NCBI RefSeq assembly: GCF_012396605.1
Contig: NZ_JAAXPW010000024.1
Span: 1-51,031, forward strand
Direction of reading: 5' to 3'
Length of the DNA: 51,031 nt
From: Ureibacillus thermosphaericus
GTDB lineage: Bacteria > Bacillota > Bacilli > Bacillales_A > Planococcaceae
In this document: piece after piece, positions 26,983-36,992 of the stretch
Position numbering within the stretch: position 1 is the stretch's first letter
Layout of the letters: each line of letters opens with the position of its first letter
Notes under the pieces: model-generated
Seen by the model: only the letters and a program-made list of their open reading frames with translations
What the model was told of the DNA's origin: nothing
Database searches by the model: none
Position numbers and translations under genes: made by a program

Positions 26983-27611
26983 AAATTGGTGTAATCGATT
27001 ATGGCATGGGAAATTTATTTAGCGTTGTACAAGCGTTAAAAAAATTAGATGCAGAAGTAATTCTTTCATCCAAAACAGAGGTGTTAAGTGAAGCTGATGC
27101 TCTCATATTGCCCGGAGTCGGCGCTTTTCCTGATGCAATGAAGAAGCTAAAAGAAACTGGGCTTGATCAGTTTATTCGAAATGAAGTAAAGAACAGTAAA
27201 CCACTTCTTGGCATTTGTTTAGGAATGCAGCTGTTATTTGAAGAAAGTGAAGAAGTTGCTCCGACAAAAGGTTTCGGATTTTTTGAAGGAAAAATCGTTC
27301 GTTTTTCTGGAATTTCTGAGCAGGGAGAAAAATACCGAGTTCCTCATATGGGCTGGAACTCATTGATATTTCACTCAATTCCAAAATGGTTAGAGGGGGA
27401 AGGAATGCCAGAGGACAAACATGTCTATTTTGTTCACTCTTATTATGCAAATACTACCTCCTCTCAAGTGGTGGCATCTGCCGACTATTTTGGTGTGAAT
27501 GTTCCCGGCATTGTTCAAAGCGGCAATGTTTGCGGTATGCAGTTCCATCCTGAAAAATCAGGAGAATTCGGCGTTTATTTACTGAAAAAGTGGCTGCAAG
27601 GGGTGAATTAG
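26979..27611 (+). CDS. hisH: imidazole glycerol phosphate synthase glutaminase subunit HisH
   Basis: 210 residues, class I glutamine amidotransferase. Supplies ammonia to HisF. The nucleophile is Cys in LLGICLGMQLLFE (about residue 80), and the His-Glu pair of the triad is in CGMQFHPEKSGEFG. It directly abuts hisF; in B. subtilis hisA lies between these two genes. Confidence 0.97.
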   Translation: MKIGVIDYGMGNLFSVVQALKKLDAEVILSSKTEVLSEADALILPGVGAFPDAMKKLKETGLDQFIRNEVKNSKPLLGICLGMQLLFEESEEVAPTKGFGFFEGKIVRFSGISEQGEKYRVPHMGWNSLIFHSIPKWLEGEGMPEDKHVYFVHSYYANTTSSQVVASADYFGVNVPGIVQSGNVCGMQFHPEKSGEFGVYLLKKWLQGVN

Positions 27612-28370
27612 ATGTTAACAAAACGGATCATACCTTGTTTAGATGTAAAAGATGGAAGAGTCGTAAAGGGTATACAATTTGTAGGTCTGCGGGATGCAGG
27701 AGATCCGGTAGAATTGGCAAAGTATTATGATGAACAAGGTGCAGATGAACTTGTGTTTTTAGATATATCAGCCTCTTTCGAAGGCAGACAAACGATGGTT
27801 GAAGTTGTGAAAAAAACGGCTACAGAACTTGCGATTCCATTTACGGTGGGAGGCGGAATTCGCACGTTAGAGGATATGAAACGAATTTTACGAGCTGGAG
27901 CGGATAAGGTATCAGTCAACACATCAGCAATCGAAAGACCAGAATTAATTAGAGAAGGTGCAGATTATTTTGGCTCGCAATGCATTGTTGTCGCTATTGA
28001 TGCACGTTATTCTGAAGAAGACGGTACTTGGATGGTTTATACCCATGGTGGGCGAAATAAAACGAATTGGACTGCTGTTGAATGGGCAAAAAAAGCGGTG
28101 GAACTTGGAGCAGGAGAAATTTTATTAACAAGTATGAATAGAGATGGCGAAAAAACAGGATTTGATTTAGCGTTAACGAAAGCAATTCGTGATGCGGTGA
28201 CTGTGCCGGTTATCGCAAGCGGTGGTGCAGGCAATAAGGAGCATTTCCGAGAAGTATTACAAGATGTTGATGCTGACGCAGCCCTTGCAGCATCGATTTT
28301 CCACTATAAAGAAACAAGCGTGGCAGAAGTAAAAGCCTATTTGCGCGAAAAAGGAGTTTGTGTCAGATGA
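27612..28370 (+). CDS. hisF: imidazole glycerol phosphate synthase cyclase subunit HisF
   Basis: 252 residues, a (beta-alpha)8 barrel. Both catalytic aspartates are present: the one in [14 protein letters not shown] (about residue 11) and the one in VVAIDARY (about 130). Phosphate-binding glycines appear in TVGGGIRT and IASGGAG. These identify it as HisF and not the related isomerase HisA. ATG 27612 follows the hisH stop without a gap. Confidence 0.96.
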   Translation: MLTKRIIPCLDVKDGRVVKGIQFVGLRDAGDPVELAKYYDEQGADELVFLDISASFEGRQTMVEVVKKTATELAIPFTVGGGIRTLEDMKRILRAGADKVSVNTSAIERPELIREGADYFGSQCIVVAIDARYSEEDGTWMVYTHGGRNKTNWTAVEWAKKAVELGAGEILLTSMNRDGEKTGFDLALTKAIRDAVTVPVIASGGAGNKEHFREVLQDVDADAALAASIFHYKETSVAEVKAYLREKGVCVR

Positions 28371-29014
28371 TGAAAATTGAAAATTTAAAATTTGATGAAA
28401 AGGGTTTAATCCCTGCTGTTGTACAAGATGCACGTACGAAAGAAATATTAACAGTCGCTTATATGAATTTAGAATCGCTACATAAAACGGTGGAAACTGG
28501 AGAAACGTGGTTTTTTTCACGTTCTCGTAATGAACTTTGGCATAAAGGAGAAACGAGCGGAAATACGCAAAAGGTTGTTTCAATAACAACTGATTGCGAC
28601 CAAGATGCGCTAGTTGTTGAAGTCATCCCTGCTGGCCCTGCTTGTCATAATGGAACAACTTCCTGCTTCACAGAAACAGTTGTGGAGAAAGGGAAAGTTG
28701 GAAGCGTTGGTATTATCCCAGAATTAGTAGAAATCATTGAGAAACGCGAAAAAGAGATGCCAGAAGGAGCTTATACTACTTATTTATTCAATGAAGGCAT
28801 TGATAAAATCTGTAAAAAAGTTGGCGAAGAAGCAACAGAAGTAGTGATTGGTGCGAAAAATAGAAATCCGGAAGAAGTAAAATGGGAAGCAGCTGATTTG
28901 ATTTATCATCTACTTGTATTATTACAGGAACAAAAAATTAGCGTGTACGATGTGCTAGAAGTGTTGGTAGAACGCCATCAACAAAAGAGAGCGAGCACAA
29001 AAAATACAAAATAA
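28367..29014 (+). CDS. hisI: bifunctional phosphoribosyl-AMP cyclohydrolase / phosphoribosyl-ATP pyrophosphatase HisI
   Basis: 215 residues from ATG 28367, which overlaps the hisF stop (ATGA) and is 10 bases after GGAG; a TTG at 28358 is too close to that site. The N-terminal half (1-115) is the cyclohydrolase with [19 protein letters not shown] and the zinc-site cysteines in TTDCDQDA and GPACHNG. The C-terminal half is the pyrophosphohydrolase with [14 protein letters not shown] and [13 protein letters not shown]. Last gene of the operon. Confidence 0.96.
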   Translation: MMKIENLKFDEKGLIPAVVQDARTKEILTVAYMNLESLHKTVETGETWFFSRSRNELWHKGETSGNTQKVVSITTDCDQDALVVEVIPAGPACHNGTTSCFTETVVEKGKVGSVGIIPELVEIIEKREKEMPEGAYTTYLFNEGIDKICKKVGEEATEVVIGAKNRNPEEVKWEAADLIYHLLVLLQEQKISVYDVLEVLVERHQQKRASTKNTK

Positions 29015-29060
29015 TTTCATCATTCTTTTAAAGCATTTGCCATGACGTAGGTTGGAAATG

Positions 29061-29108
29061 TGATATAATAAAATGGATTAGAAAAGGAACGTTTTTAAAA
29101 CGTTCCTT
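29061..29108 (+). promoter_or_regulatory. extended -10 promoter and perfect 12-bp inverted repeat before yvcD
   Basis: TGATATAAT (29061-29069) is a perfect extended -10. Some 14 bases on, AAGGAACGTTTT (29084-29095) and AAAACGTTCCTT (29097-29108) form a perfect 12-bp inverted repeat with a one-base centre. A transcript from this promoter would start almost with this hairpin. It may protect the 5' end, be a repressor site, or act as a weak terminator for the his operon (tail TTATTTATT). Confidence 0.5.
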
Positions 29109-29131
29109 ATTTATTGTCTCGGAGGTTCATT

Positions 29132-30664
29132 TTGGAAAAGAAGCAACAGAAAGGTAAAAACAACATTGTCTCGTTTATTCCAGATGGTGAATATTATTTC
29201 AATAAAGCAATAAAAGCGTTGGAAAAGGACCAAATGGATCGAGCGTATAAATATATGAAAAGAGCTGCAGAATTGAGTCCGGATGATGCTCATGTATTAA
29301 TGCATTATGGCCTATTAGAATTAAGCGCCCAAAATTTTGAAAAGGCTTATGAATTGATTCATACTGCATATTGCATTGAACCAGATGAACCGGAACATAT
29401 TTATTATTTAGCGGAAGTGTCCGGTTATTTAGGTTTAATGAATGATGCAAAAAAATATGCAGAAAAATATTTAGAACTTGATCCTGATGGTTATTATGCA
29501 TTGGAAGCTAAGGAAATAATCGATTTCGCTTATTTTGAACAAAATGAATTGGAAGATTTGGAAGAGGATTCATACGATCAATTCATTCAGCAAGAAAAAG
29601 CTCGTCGATTAATGGAAAATAGCCAATTTAATGAAGCGATTGAAGTGTTAGAAGAGCTTGTTGATCAATATCCTGAGCTTTGGGCTGCTTATAACAATTT
29701 ATCTCTTGCATACTTTTATGTAGGAGATTTGGAACAATCAAAAGCAGTTTTACATCATGTTCTTCGAGAAAATGTTGGAAATTTGCATGCATTATGTAAT
29801 TTAACCATCATTGCATATTATGAAAAAGACGAGTCAAATCTGAAACAATTAGTGGACATATTAAAAAAAGTACATCCATTTGATTTTGATAATCGATATA
29901 AACTTGGTGCAACATTAGCATTGATTGGAGAATATGATTTAGCCTACAAATGGCTTCACAGCATGTCGAAACGAATGGCACCAAGTGATTCAGGTTTTTA
30001 TTTTTGGTTAAGTCAAGCGGCTTACTTTTCCAATCATGTGAAGGAAGCTGAAAAAGCTTGGGAAATGTTAATTCGTATTGATCCTTCGAAAAAGGGAATG
30101 GAGCCATGGAAACACATTAAAAATAAAGAAATCACAGAAATTCCAACGCTTGATCAAAATCGAGAATACATTATTAAGAAAATTAATAGCGATTATCCGG
30201 CACATCGAATGTTTGGCTTTTTCCTGCTCAGTAAATCGGCATTTAAACAGGAAATTATTTCTCATCCAAAATTAATAGATCTTTCAAAATACAACGGCTT
30301 AGAAAAACTTTGTTTAGCTTATGCACTTAATCATCAATTTAATCTTAAAAACAAAATGGAAAGAAATTTCACTCGTTTAATTGGAGTGGCGGAAGAACTT
30401 TATAATAAAACGGAAGCATTAACACTTGAATTACAATACTTATATCAAATGTGGTTTGTCCTATCTGAAAAAGCCTTTTTGAATGGCTATGAATTTAAAA
30501 ATGTAAAAGCTCTTGCCGCTGCAGTGGAATATATGTATTTTTCAACGGTTAAGTCAAATCGAGTGACGAAAAAACAATTTGCGGAAAAACACGAAATTAC
30601 TGTTTCTACATTAACGAAGTATGTTGACCAATTACTAAAATTTCTACCTTTTGACGAGGAATAA
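29132..30664 (+). CDS. yvcD: tetratricopeptide-repeat protein YvcD
   Basis: 510 residues from TTG 29132 behind CGGAGG. TPR-like helix pairs occur at about 20-140 (AYKYMKRAAELSPDDAHV, AYELIHTAYCIEPDEPEH, AKKYAEKYLELDPDGYYA) and again at about 160-300. The C-terminal third (about 340-510) is not TPR and is unrecognised. The position between hisI and trxB matches B. subtilis yvcD. No enzymatic motif or export signal; presumably a cytoplasmic scaffold of unknown role. Confidence 0.88.
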   Translation: MEKKQQKGKNNIVSFIPDGEYYFNKAIKALEKDQMDRAYKYMKRAAELSPDDAHVLMHYGLLELSAQNFEKAYELIHTAYCIEPDEPEHIYYLAEVSGYLGLMNDAKKYAEKYLELDPDGYYALEAKEIIDFAYFEQNELEDLEEDSYDQFIQQEKARRLMENSQFNEAIEVLEELVDQYPELWAAYNNLSLAYFYVGDLEQSKAVLHHVLRENVGNLHALCNLTIIAYYEKDESNLKQLVDILKKVHPFDFDNRYKLGATLALIGEYDLAYKWLHSMSKRMAPSDSGFYFWLSQAAYFSNHVKEAEKAWEMLIRIDPSKKGMEPWKHIKNKEITEIPTLDQNREYIIKKINSDYPAHRMFGFFLLSKSAFKQEIISHPKLIDLSKYNGLEKLCLAYALNHQFNLKNKMERNFTRLIGVAEELYNKTEALTLELQYLYQMWFVLSEKAFLNGYEFKNVKALAAAVEYMYFSTVKSNRVTKKQFAEKHEITVSTLTKYVDQLLKFLPFDEE

Positions 30665-30673
30665 GCAAACTAT

Positions 30674-30702
30674 TTGAAGTTCCTAATTCGTTAGACTACA
30701 TT
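30674..30702 (+). promoter_or_regulatory. sigma-A promoter of trxB
   Basis: TTGAAG (30674-30679) and TACATT (30697-30702), 17 bases apart, about 25 bases before trxB. Family knowledge suggests Spx control in Bacillales, which the sequence does not show by itself. Confidence 0.6.
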
Positions 30703-30714
30703 AGAAGTAATTAG

Positions 30715-31677
<963 letters not shown>

Positions 31678-31768
31678 TGAGAAATTAACTATATTGTAAC
31701 TTTTATTACCATTGATAAGGGGTATAATAAAATTAGAATTTAACCCCCCTTTTAGATTTATATATTTT

Positions 31769-31801
31769 GTTGTTTCCATTTTGGGAACAACTTTTTTTTT
31801 G
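31769..31801 (+). terminator. terminator of trxB
   Basis: GTTGTTTCC (31769-31777) pairs with GGGAACAAC (31783-31791), then nine T. A weaker GGGGT...ACCCC hairpin followed by TTTT lies upstream at about 31718-31755. Confidence 0.85.
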
Positions 31802-31888
31802 AATATTCTACGGAACGCCTTCCAATCATAAATTAAAATAATAGATTGTTTCCATAGCATTTTTTGTACCGAACGAAAAGAGTCGCGG

Positions 31889-31894
31889 TATAAT
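31889..31894 (+). promoter_or_regulatory. -10 element of the yvcI-crh operon
   Basis: TATAAT about 40 bases before yvcI. The best -35 is TTGTAC with a 19-base spacer, so strength is uncertain. Confidence 0.4.
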
Positions 31895-31932
31895 AACAGT
31901 AGTAGGAGTAACAAAGATTCGAGGTGTCGTTT

Positions 31933-32424
31933 ATGCAAAGAATTGCAAATTTATTAGCAATACAAGATGGACAAGTTCTGCTTCTTAAAAAACCGAGAAG
32001 AGGTTGGTATGTCGCACCAGGCGGGAAAATGGAAAGCGGTGAATCCATTGTTGAAGCAGCAGTAAGGGAATTTCGAGAGGAGACGAATGTTACTCCTAAA
32101 AATGCCCATTTAAAAGGTGTCAATACAATTGTTATTAAAGAAAATGATGAAGTAATTGATGAATGGATGCTATTTACATTTGTAGCGACTGGTGTTGAAG
32201 GAATTCCAGATAAAGAAAATCGAGAGGGAATTTTAGAGTGGCGTCCAATTGAAGATCTTTACCACCTTCCAATGGCGGAAGGAGATCGAAAAAATTTATT
32301 ATTTGCAGCGCTAAAACAAGGGATTCAATACGGTACGTGTGTTTATACAAAAGATTATGAATTAATCGAGGCGAAATATCAAACTTCGATGGAGCTAATC
32401 GAAGGGGATGAAAAAAATGGGTGA
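31933..32424 (+). CDS. yvcI: NUDIX hydrolase YvcI
   Basis: 163 residues. The Nudix box is [24 protein letters not shown] split over about residues 30-52, with the catalytic glutamates in REFREE. Such enzymes hydrolyse nucleoside diphosphates linked to another group; the substrate of YvcI is not evident. ATG 31933 is 6 bases after GAGGTG; the in-frame GTG 31924 lies inside that site. First gene of yvcI-rapZ-yvcK-whiA-crh and overlaps rapZ by 8 bases. Confidence 0.93.
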   Translation: MQRIANLLAIQDGQVLLLKKPRRGWYVAPGGKMESGESIVEAAVREFREETNVTPKNAHLKGVNTIVIKENDEVIDEWMLFTFVATGVEGIPDKENREGILEWRPIEDLYHLPMAEGDRKNLLFAALKQGIQYGTCVYTKDYELIEAKYQTSMELIEGDEKNG

Positions 32425-33289
32425 AATCGATCACGAACATGAATTAGTCATCATTACTGGCATGTCCGGTGCAGGCAAAACAGTAGCTGTTCAAAGTTTT
32501 GAAGATCTAGGGTATTATTGTATAGATAATTTACCTCCAGAATTGTTAACAACTTTTTTAAGATTGATGAAACAGTCGAAAAAAAGAATTTCAAAAGTTG
32601 CAGCAGTAATGGATATGCGAGGGGGAGAATTTTTCAACTCTCTCATTGATGCACTTGATATTTTAGAAAAAGAGAAAAATGTAAAGATGCGAGTTTTATT
32701 TTTAGACGCAGATGATGAAACGCTCGTTCGTCGATATAAAGAAACGAGACGCCAACATCCGTTAGCACAGGGTGGATTACCATTAGATGGAATAAAAAAA
32801 GAAAGAGAAATGCTATCAGAGCTAAAAGGCAGGGCTCATTATATTTACAATACCTCCAATATGAAACCACGAGAGCTTCGTGAGCGAATTGGAGAGGAAT
32901 TCGCCGTATCAACGAGTCCAAAGTTTTCAATCAATGTGATGTCTTTTGGCTATAAAAATGGAATTCCTATTGATGCGGACTTAGTATTCGATGTAAGATT
33001 CTTAAAAAACCCTTATTATGTTGAGGAATTGCGCAATAAAACAGGGTTGGATAAAGAAGTCTATGATTACGTTTATAGCACAAATGAAACACGATTATTA
33101 ATTCAAAAATTAGAAAACTTATTTGATTTTATTATTCCTCAATATGTTAAAGAAGGAAAATCGCAATTGGTGATTGCCTTTGGATGTACAGGCGGTCAAC
33201 ATCGCTCTGTAACATTAACTGAATATTTTGGAAAATATTTAAGTGAAAAATATCAAACGGAAATAACACACCGTGATATTCGATCTTAG
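32417..33289 (+). CDS. rapZ: RNase adaptor/nucleotide-binding protein RapZ (YvcJ)
   Basis: 290 residues. Walker A is [12 protein letters not shown] near the N-terminus, and [10 protein letters not shown] near the C-terminus is the conserved P-loop-like motif. In Bacillus YvcJ binds and hydrolyses nucleotides and affects competence; in E. coli RapZ targets small RNAs to RNase E. ATG 32417 sits 10 bases after GGGG, whereas ATG 32408 touches it. Followed 14 bases later by yvcK. Confidence 0.95.
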   Translation: MGEIDHEHELVIITGMSGAGKTVAVQSFEDLGYYCIDNLPPELLTTFLRLMKQSKKRISKVAAVMDMRGGEFFNSLIDALDILEKEKNVKMRVLFLDADDETLVRRYKETRRQHPLAQGGLPLDGIKKEREMLSELKGRAHYIYNTSNMKPRELRERIGEEFAVSTSPKFSINVMSFGYKNGIPIDADLVFDVRFLKNPYYVEELRNKTGLDKEVYDYVYSTNETRLLIQKLENLFDFIIPQYVKEGKSQLVIAFGCTGGQHRSVTLTEYFGKYLSEKYQTEITHRDIRS

Positions 33290-33303
33290 AGAGGATTGTT
33301 TTA

Positions 33304-34263
33304 ATGGAAAAAATCAATATCGTTGTCATTGGAGGAGGGACCGGTTTATCAACAGTATTACGCGGGTTAAAACTCTATCCATTTCATATTACTGCCATTG
33401 TCACGGTAACGGATGATGGCGGTTCTTCCGGAAGACTTCGGGATGATTATGATATTCCGCCTCCTGGAGACATTCGGAATGTCATTGCCGCTTTATCTGA
33501 TACGGAGCCTTTAGTGGAACAGATGTTTCAATATCGCTTTTCCAATTCAAAAGATCTTGGGGGTCATTCATTAGGGAATTTAATGATTACTGCATTGACT
33601 GACATCATTGGCGATTTTTCCAGTGCCATTGCCGAGATGAGTAAAGTGTTGAAAGTTCACGGAAAAGTTATTCCATCAGCAAATAGACAAGTGAATTTAC
33701 ATGCAGAATTGTGGGACGGAGAAATCATAAAGGGTGAATCGAAAATTCCTTTATCCAACAAACGCATAAAGCGCGTTTTTTTAGTGCCAGAAGATGTAAA
33801 GCCCCTTCCAGAAGCAATAAGTGCAATCAAAAATGCAGATTTGATACTAATCGGTCCTGGTAGTCTTTATACAAGCATCATACCGAATTTGATAGTGAAA
33901 GAAATCGGTGAAACTGTTGTACAATCGAAGGCTAGAAAAATTTACATTTGCAATTTAATGACGCAACAAGGGGAAACGAATCAATATAAAGCGGCTGATC
34001 ATGTCAAAGCAATATATGAGCATGTCGGGAAACCGTTCTTAGATGCCATTTTAGTGAACAGCAATGATTTGCCATCCCCCATAAAAGCAAATTATAAAGA
34101 ACAAAACGCTGAACCCGTTAAAGTTGATGTGGAAGAATTAGAAAAGCTCGGATTAGAAATAATTAAAAAAGATATCGCTACAATTAAAAACGGCGTTGTG
34201 CGACATGAAGGTGAAGCGATTGCAGAATGGTTACTCGATTACTCATTAAAAATAAAAAATTAG
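33304..34263 (+). CDS. yvcK: gluconeogenesis/cell-wall precursor factor GlmR (YvcK)
   Basis: 319 residues, CofD-like/YvcK family. Opens with the UDP-sugar-binding [17 protein letters not shown], then [14 protein letters not shown] and GDIRN. In B. subtilis the protein binds UDP-GlcNAc, supports GlmS activity and is needed on gluconeogenic carbon sources. It ends close to the whiA start, and the order rapZ-yvcK-whiA is conserved. Confidence 0.96.
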   Translation: MEKINIVVIGGGTGLSTVLRGLKLYPFHITAIVTVTDDGGSSGRLRDDYDIPPPGDIRNVIAALSDTEPLVEQMFQYRFSNSKDLGGHSLGNLMITALTDIIGDFSSAIAEMSKVLKVHGKVIPSANRQVNLHAELWDGEIIKGESKIPLSNKRIKRVFLVPEDVKPLPEAISAIKNADLILIGPGSLYTSIIPNLIVKEIGETVVQSKARKIYICNLMTQQGETNQYKAADHVKAIYEHVGKPFLDAILVNSNDLPSPIKANYKEQNAEPVKVDVEELEKLGLEIIKKDIATIKNGVVRHEGEAIAEWLLDYSLKIKN

Positions 34264-34297
34264 TATGAACGATTTACATAAGAGAGGGGGGGCTTCG

Positions 34298-35245
34298 ATG
34301 TCATTTGCTTCAGAAACGAAAAAAGAATTGACTCAAATTGAAGAGAGCGATCAATGTTTAAAAGCAGAAGTCTCTGCAATTATCCGCATGAATGGGACGC
34401 TCTCTTTTTCAAATAAACAACTTAGTTTAGATGTGCAAACAGAAAACGCTGCAATAGCTAGAAGAATTTATACGATTATTAAAAAGCTTTATCCATATAA
34501 TGTAGAATTGCTGGTTCGCAAAAAAATGAGATTAAAGAAAAATAACGTTTACATTTGTCGCATTCGTGAAGGTGCGCAAGAAATATTAAAAGATCTTGAT
34601 ATTTTACAAGGAGAGTTTCAATTAAATCATTCTATTTCCCAATCGTTATTGAAAACAGATGAGCAAAAAAGAGCCTACTTAAGAGGAGCTTTTTTAGCTG
34701 GTGGATCTGTTAATAATCCAGAGACGTCATCGTATCATTTAGAAATTTATTCAATGTATAAAGAGCATAGTGAAGCTTTAGCCAATTTGATGAATGAATT
34801 TCAATTAAATGCGAAAACCATTGATCGTAAAAAAGGGCACATTACTTATTTAAAAGAAGCGGAAAAAATTTCAGATTTTCTTGGCTTAACTGGCGCATTT
34901 CAAGCGATGTTAAAGTTTGAAGATGTTCGTATTTTACGAGATATGCGTAATAGCGTGAATCGAATCGTGAATTGCGAAACAGCAAACTTAAATAAAACCA
35001 TTGGTGCAGCATTAAGGCAAGTAGAAAACATAAAATTTATTGATCAAACAATTGGTATCGATAATTTGCCAGAAAAATTGCGAGAAGTCGCTAGGCTACG
35101 CATCGAACATCAAGATGTCACGTTAAAAGAATTAGGAGAAATGGTGTCGACGGGAACAGTCAGCAAGTCAGGAATCAATCATCGTTTAAGAAAGATTGAT
35201 GAAATTGCCGAAAAGCTGCGCCGTGGCGAAAAAGTAATAAAATAA
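34298..35245 (+). CDS. whiA: DNA-binding protein WhiA
   Basis: 315 residues. Two LAGLIDADG-type units with [18 protein letters not shown] (about 120-137) in the second, lacking nuclease residues, followed by a C-terminal helix-turn-helix ([26 protein letters not shown]). Influences cell division and chromosome segregation in Bacillus. ATG 34298 follows GAGAGGGGGGG; the ATG at 34265 would add 11 residues without family support. Confidence 0.95.
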   Translation: MSFASETKKELTQIEESDQCLKAEVSAIIRMNGTLSFSNKQLSLDVQTENAAIARRIYTIIKKLYPYNVELLVRKKMRLKKNNVYICRIREGAQEILKDLDILQGEFQLNHSISQSLLKTDEQKRAYLRGAFLAGGSVNNPETSSYHLEIYSMYKEHSEALANLMNEFQLNAKTIDRKKGHITYLKEAEKISDFLGLTGAFQAMLKFEDVRILRDMRNSVNRIVNCETANLNKTIGAALRQVENIKFIDQTIGIDNLPEKLREVARLRIEHQDVTLKELGEMVSTGTVSKSGINHRLRKIDEIAEKLRRGEKVIK

Positions 35246-35331
35246 TAAAATTGAATTCACATTGTTCTTTTTAAATAATTTCGTTAAGATAGATATAAAA
35301 TGAGATGAACGGTTTTAGAAAGGGTGTGAAA

Positions 35332-35595
35332 ATGAAAATGGTTGAAACCACAGTGGAGGTTAAACTGAAGACCGGCTTGCAAGCTCGACAAGCGGCGTTG
35401 TTTGTTCAAGAGGCGAATCGTTATAAGGCAGATATTTTTCTGCAAAAAGATGATAAAAAAGTAAATGCAAAATCTATAATGGGAATTATGAGCTTAGCCA
35501 TTGCAAGAGGTACAACAGTAAAATTAATCGCTGAGGGTAATGATGAAAATGAGGCAATTGAAGGATTATCTTCCTTCATCCAAAAAGAAGTTTGA
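35332..35595 (+). CDS. crh: catabolite repression HPr-like protein Crh
   Basis: 87 residues. HPr fold in which the phosphotransfer histidine is replaced by glutamine (KTGLQARQAAL), so it cannot act in sugar transport, while Ser-46 is kept in NAKSIMGIMS for HprK. P-Ser-Crh is a CcpA co-repressor. Compared with the B. subtilis Crh sequence as I recall it, the proline after QAR is also replaced (QARQ). AAAGGGTG precedes ATG 35332. Last gene of the operon; its kinase is at 19113. Confidence 0.93.
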   Translation: MKMVETTVEVKLKTGLQARQAALFVQEANRYKADIFLQKDDKKVNAKSIMGIMSLAIARGTTVKLIAEGNDENEAIEGLSSFIQKEV

Positions 35596-35616
35596 TTTAT
35601 GAAAAAATTGAAAACG

Positions 35617-35658
35617 CTCGCAATTTTTCGAATCATTTCGAGAATTGTGAGTTTTTTT
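35617..35658 (+). terminator. terminator of crh
   Basis: CTCGCAATTTTTCGAA pairs with TTCGAGAATTGTGAG with small mismatches around a 4-base loop; seven T follow (35652-35658). Confidence 0.85.
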
Positions 35659-35759
35659 ATTTTTAAATATTCAAACAAATTTTCAAGTGGGGAATATAAC
35701 AAAGAATAGGGTTTGAACGAAACGATATATTAGTATAAATTATGATGAATATTTGATAT

Positions 35760-35891
35760 GTCGATTTGAGTAAAGACGGCAAGTAAACTTGTCGCATACG
35801 CTTTGTCGCAATTTATTAATGACAAAACCTAGGGTTGAAAAAGGGCGAGGGCCTCGAGTTTGGCCTTGGAATCCAGCGAAAGAAAATCGAT
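35760..35891 (+). ncRNA. candidate structured RNA of unknown class
   Basis: A stretch richer in G and C than its surroundings folds on paper into a closed multi-stem form: P1 TCGATTT (35761-35767) with AAATCGA (35884-35890); CGGCAAG (35777-35783) with CTTGTCG (35788-35794); TTTGTC (35802-35807) with GACAAA (35821-35826); AACC with GGTT (35826-35836); AGGGCC (35848-35853) with GGCCTT (35862-35867). TTGAAC (35713) and TATAAA (35734) could be a promoter with a short 15-base spacer, and a strong hairpin at 35895-35936 follows. No known riboswitch or sRNA core recognised; no open frame inside. The orientation is inferred. Confidence 0.4.
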
Positions 35892-35894
35892 AAA

Positions 35895-35936
35895 ATAAAA
35901 AATTATCACCCAATAATAATTGGGTGACAATTTTTA
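35895..35936. terminator. bidirectional terminator of clpP and the RNA candidate
   Basis: TTATCACCCAAT pairs with ATTGGGTGACAA around a 5-6-base loop, with A-rich DNA on the left and TTTTT on the right, so both strands show stem plus T-tract. It ends 9 bases beyond the clpP stop. Confidence 0.85.
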
Positions 35937-35945
35937 TTTACGTGA

Positions 35946-36536
35946 TTATTTTTCCTCACTTGAAGAAATAATGTGGTCAATTAAACCGTATTCTTTAGCT
36001 TGTTCAGCTGTCATGAAGTTATCACGGTCTGTATCTTGCGCAATTTTTTCAATTGGTTGACCAGTATGATCAGCCAATAGTCTATTTAATTTATCACGTA
36101 AGAATAGAATGCGCTTAGCTGCAATTTCAATTTCAGTAGCTTGCCCTTGAGCACCGCCAAGTGGTTGGTGAATCATCACTTCTGCGTTAGGCAATGCATA
36201 ACGTTTTCCTTTTGCACCTGCAGATAGGAGGAAAGCACCCATGGAAGCTGCCATACCGATACAAATTGTTTGTACATCTGGTTTAATATATTGCATTGTA
36301 TCGTAGATTGCCATACCTGCAGTAATTGAACCACCTGGTGAGTTAATGTATAACGAAATATCTTTTTCTGGATCTTCTGCAGCTAAGAATAACAATTGTG
36401 CTACAATAGAGTTTGCTACATTATCATCAATTGGGCTTCCAAGTAATATAATTCGGTCTTTTAATAGGCGAGAATAAATATCGTAAGCACGCTCACCACG
36501 ACTTGTTTGCTCAATAACTGTAGGAACTAAATTCAT
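35946..36536 (-). CDS. clpP: ATP-dependent Clp protease proteolytic subunit ClpP
   Basis: 196 residues. Serine protease that forms a double heptamer and works with ClpC, ClpX and ClpE. Catalytic Ser in [11 protein letters not shown] (about 98), His in VMIHQPLGG (about 123) and Asp in DRDNF (about 172). AAGGAGG lies 8 bases before ATG 36536; the frame continues upstream to 36638 but those residues are not family-like. Single gene read leftward, under a CtsR operator. Confidence 0.97.
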   Translation of the reverse strand: MNLVPTVIEQTSRGERAYDIYSRLLKDRIILLGSPIDDNVANSIVAQLLFLAAEDPEKDISLYINSPGGSITAGMAIYDTMQYIKPDVQTICIGMAASMGAFLLSAGAKGKRYALPNAEVMIHQPLGGAQGQATEIEIAAKRILFLRDKLNRLLADHTGQPIEKIAQDTDRDNFMTAEQAKEYGLIDHIISSSEEK

Positions 36537-36618
36537 TATTACGTCCTCCTTAAACCAATAATTGATTTTCTTTATATTTCTACGTACCGAAACGGAAATT
36601 GTTTCAGCTTGTATGTTT

Positions 36619-36649
36619 ATCATACACATATTAGTCAAGAATGGTCAAA
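36619..36649 (-). promoter_or_regulatory. clpP promoter with CtsR operator
   Basis: On the plus strand AGTCAAG-AAT-GGTCAAA (36633-36649) matches the CtsR heptad repeat at all but one defined position. It overlaps the -35 TTGACC (36643-36648) of a minus-strand promoter with -10 TATGAT (36619-36624), spacer 18. Heat-shock control by CtsR is therefore likely. Confidence 0.85.
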
Positions 36650-36728
36650 TATAAAGTAAGGGCAATTTATTGAATATACACAAATTCCTAATCATCTATA
36701 ATAGAATAACTTTCTTCTTGCTAAATGG

Positions 36729-36757
36729 TTGAATTGTTATGAAGACCTGTGTATAAT
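36729..36757 (+). promoter_or_regulatory. sigma-A promoter toward tRNA-Arg
   Basis: TTGAAT (36729-36734) and TATAAT (36752-36757) are 17 bases apart, a strong match. It is 120 bases before the tRNA, so the precursor would carry a long leader including the hairpin at 36807-36846. Confidence 0.65.
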
Positions 36758-36806
36758 GATAAAGTCGTTAATATTCATAGACGAAACAGATTATTTACAA
36801 CACAAT

Positions 36807-36846
36807 GCATATTTATTATTATATGAAAAATAGTAATAAAATATGC
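36807..36846 (+). repeat. AT-rich inverted repeat in the tRNA leader
   Basis: GCATATTTATTATTAT pairs with ATAGTAATAAAATATGC, with one bulge and one mismatch, about 30 bases before the tRNA. Confidence 0.5.
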
Positions 36847-36877
36847 AAATTTTGGGAAGACCTTTTATTTGATATGT

Positions 36878-36949
36878 GCCCTCGTGGTGTAATGGATAAC
36901 ACTCAAGATTCCGGTTCTTGCACTGGGGGTTCGATTCCCTCCGAGGGCG
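36878..36949 (+). tRNA. tRNA-Arg (anticodon CCG)
   Basis: 72 bases. Acceptor stem GCCCTCG (36878-36884) with CGAGGGC (36942-36948), discriminator G. Anticodon stem CAAGA/TCTTG around TTCCGGT gives anticodon CCG, reading CGG. T-arm GGGGG TTCGATT CCCTC. The CCA tail is not encoded (GCTACA follows). Confidence 0.95.
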
Positions 36950-36969
36950 CTACAAACATCCGATGATAC

Positions 36970-36992
36970 GACTGCGTTTGCAGTCTTTTTTA
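36970..36992 (+). terminator. terminator of tRNA-Arg
   Basis: GACTGC (36970-36975), loop GTTT, GCAGTC (36980-36985), then TTTTTT. Confidence 0.85.

Noticed and set aside
27612-28370. Reading the hisF-position gene as a fused or dual HisA/HisF
   Set aside because: Length (252 residues) and both catalytic aspartates are plain HisF; nothing in the sequence indicates a second activity.
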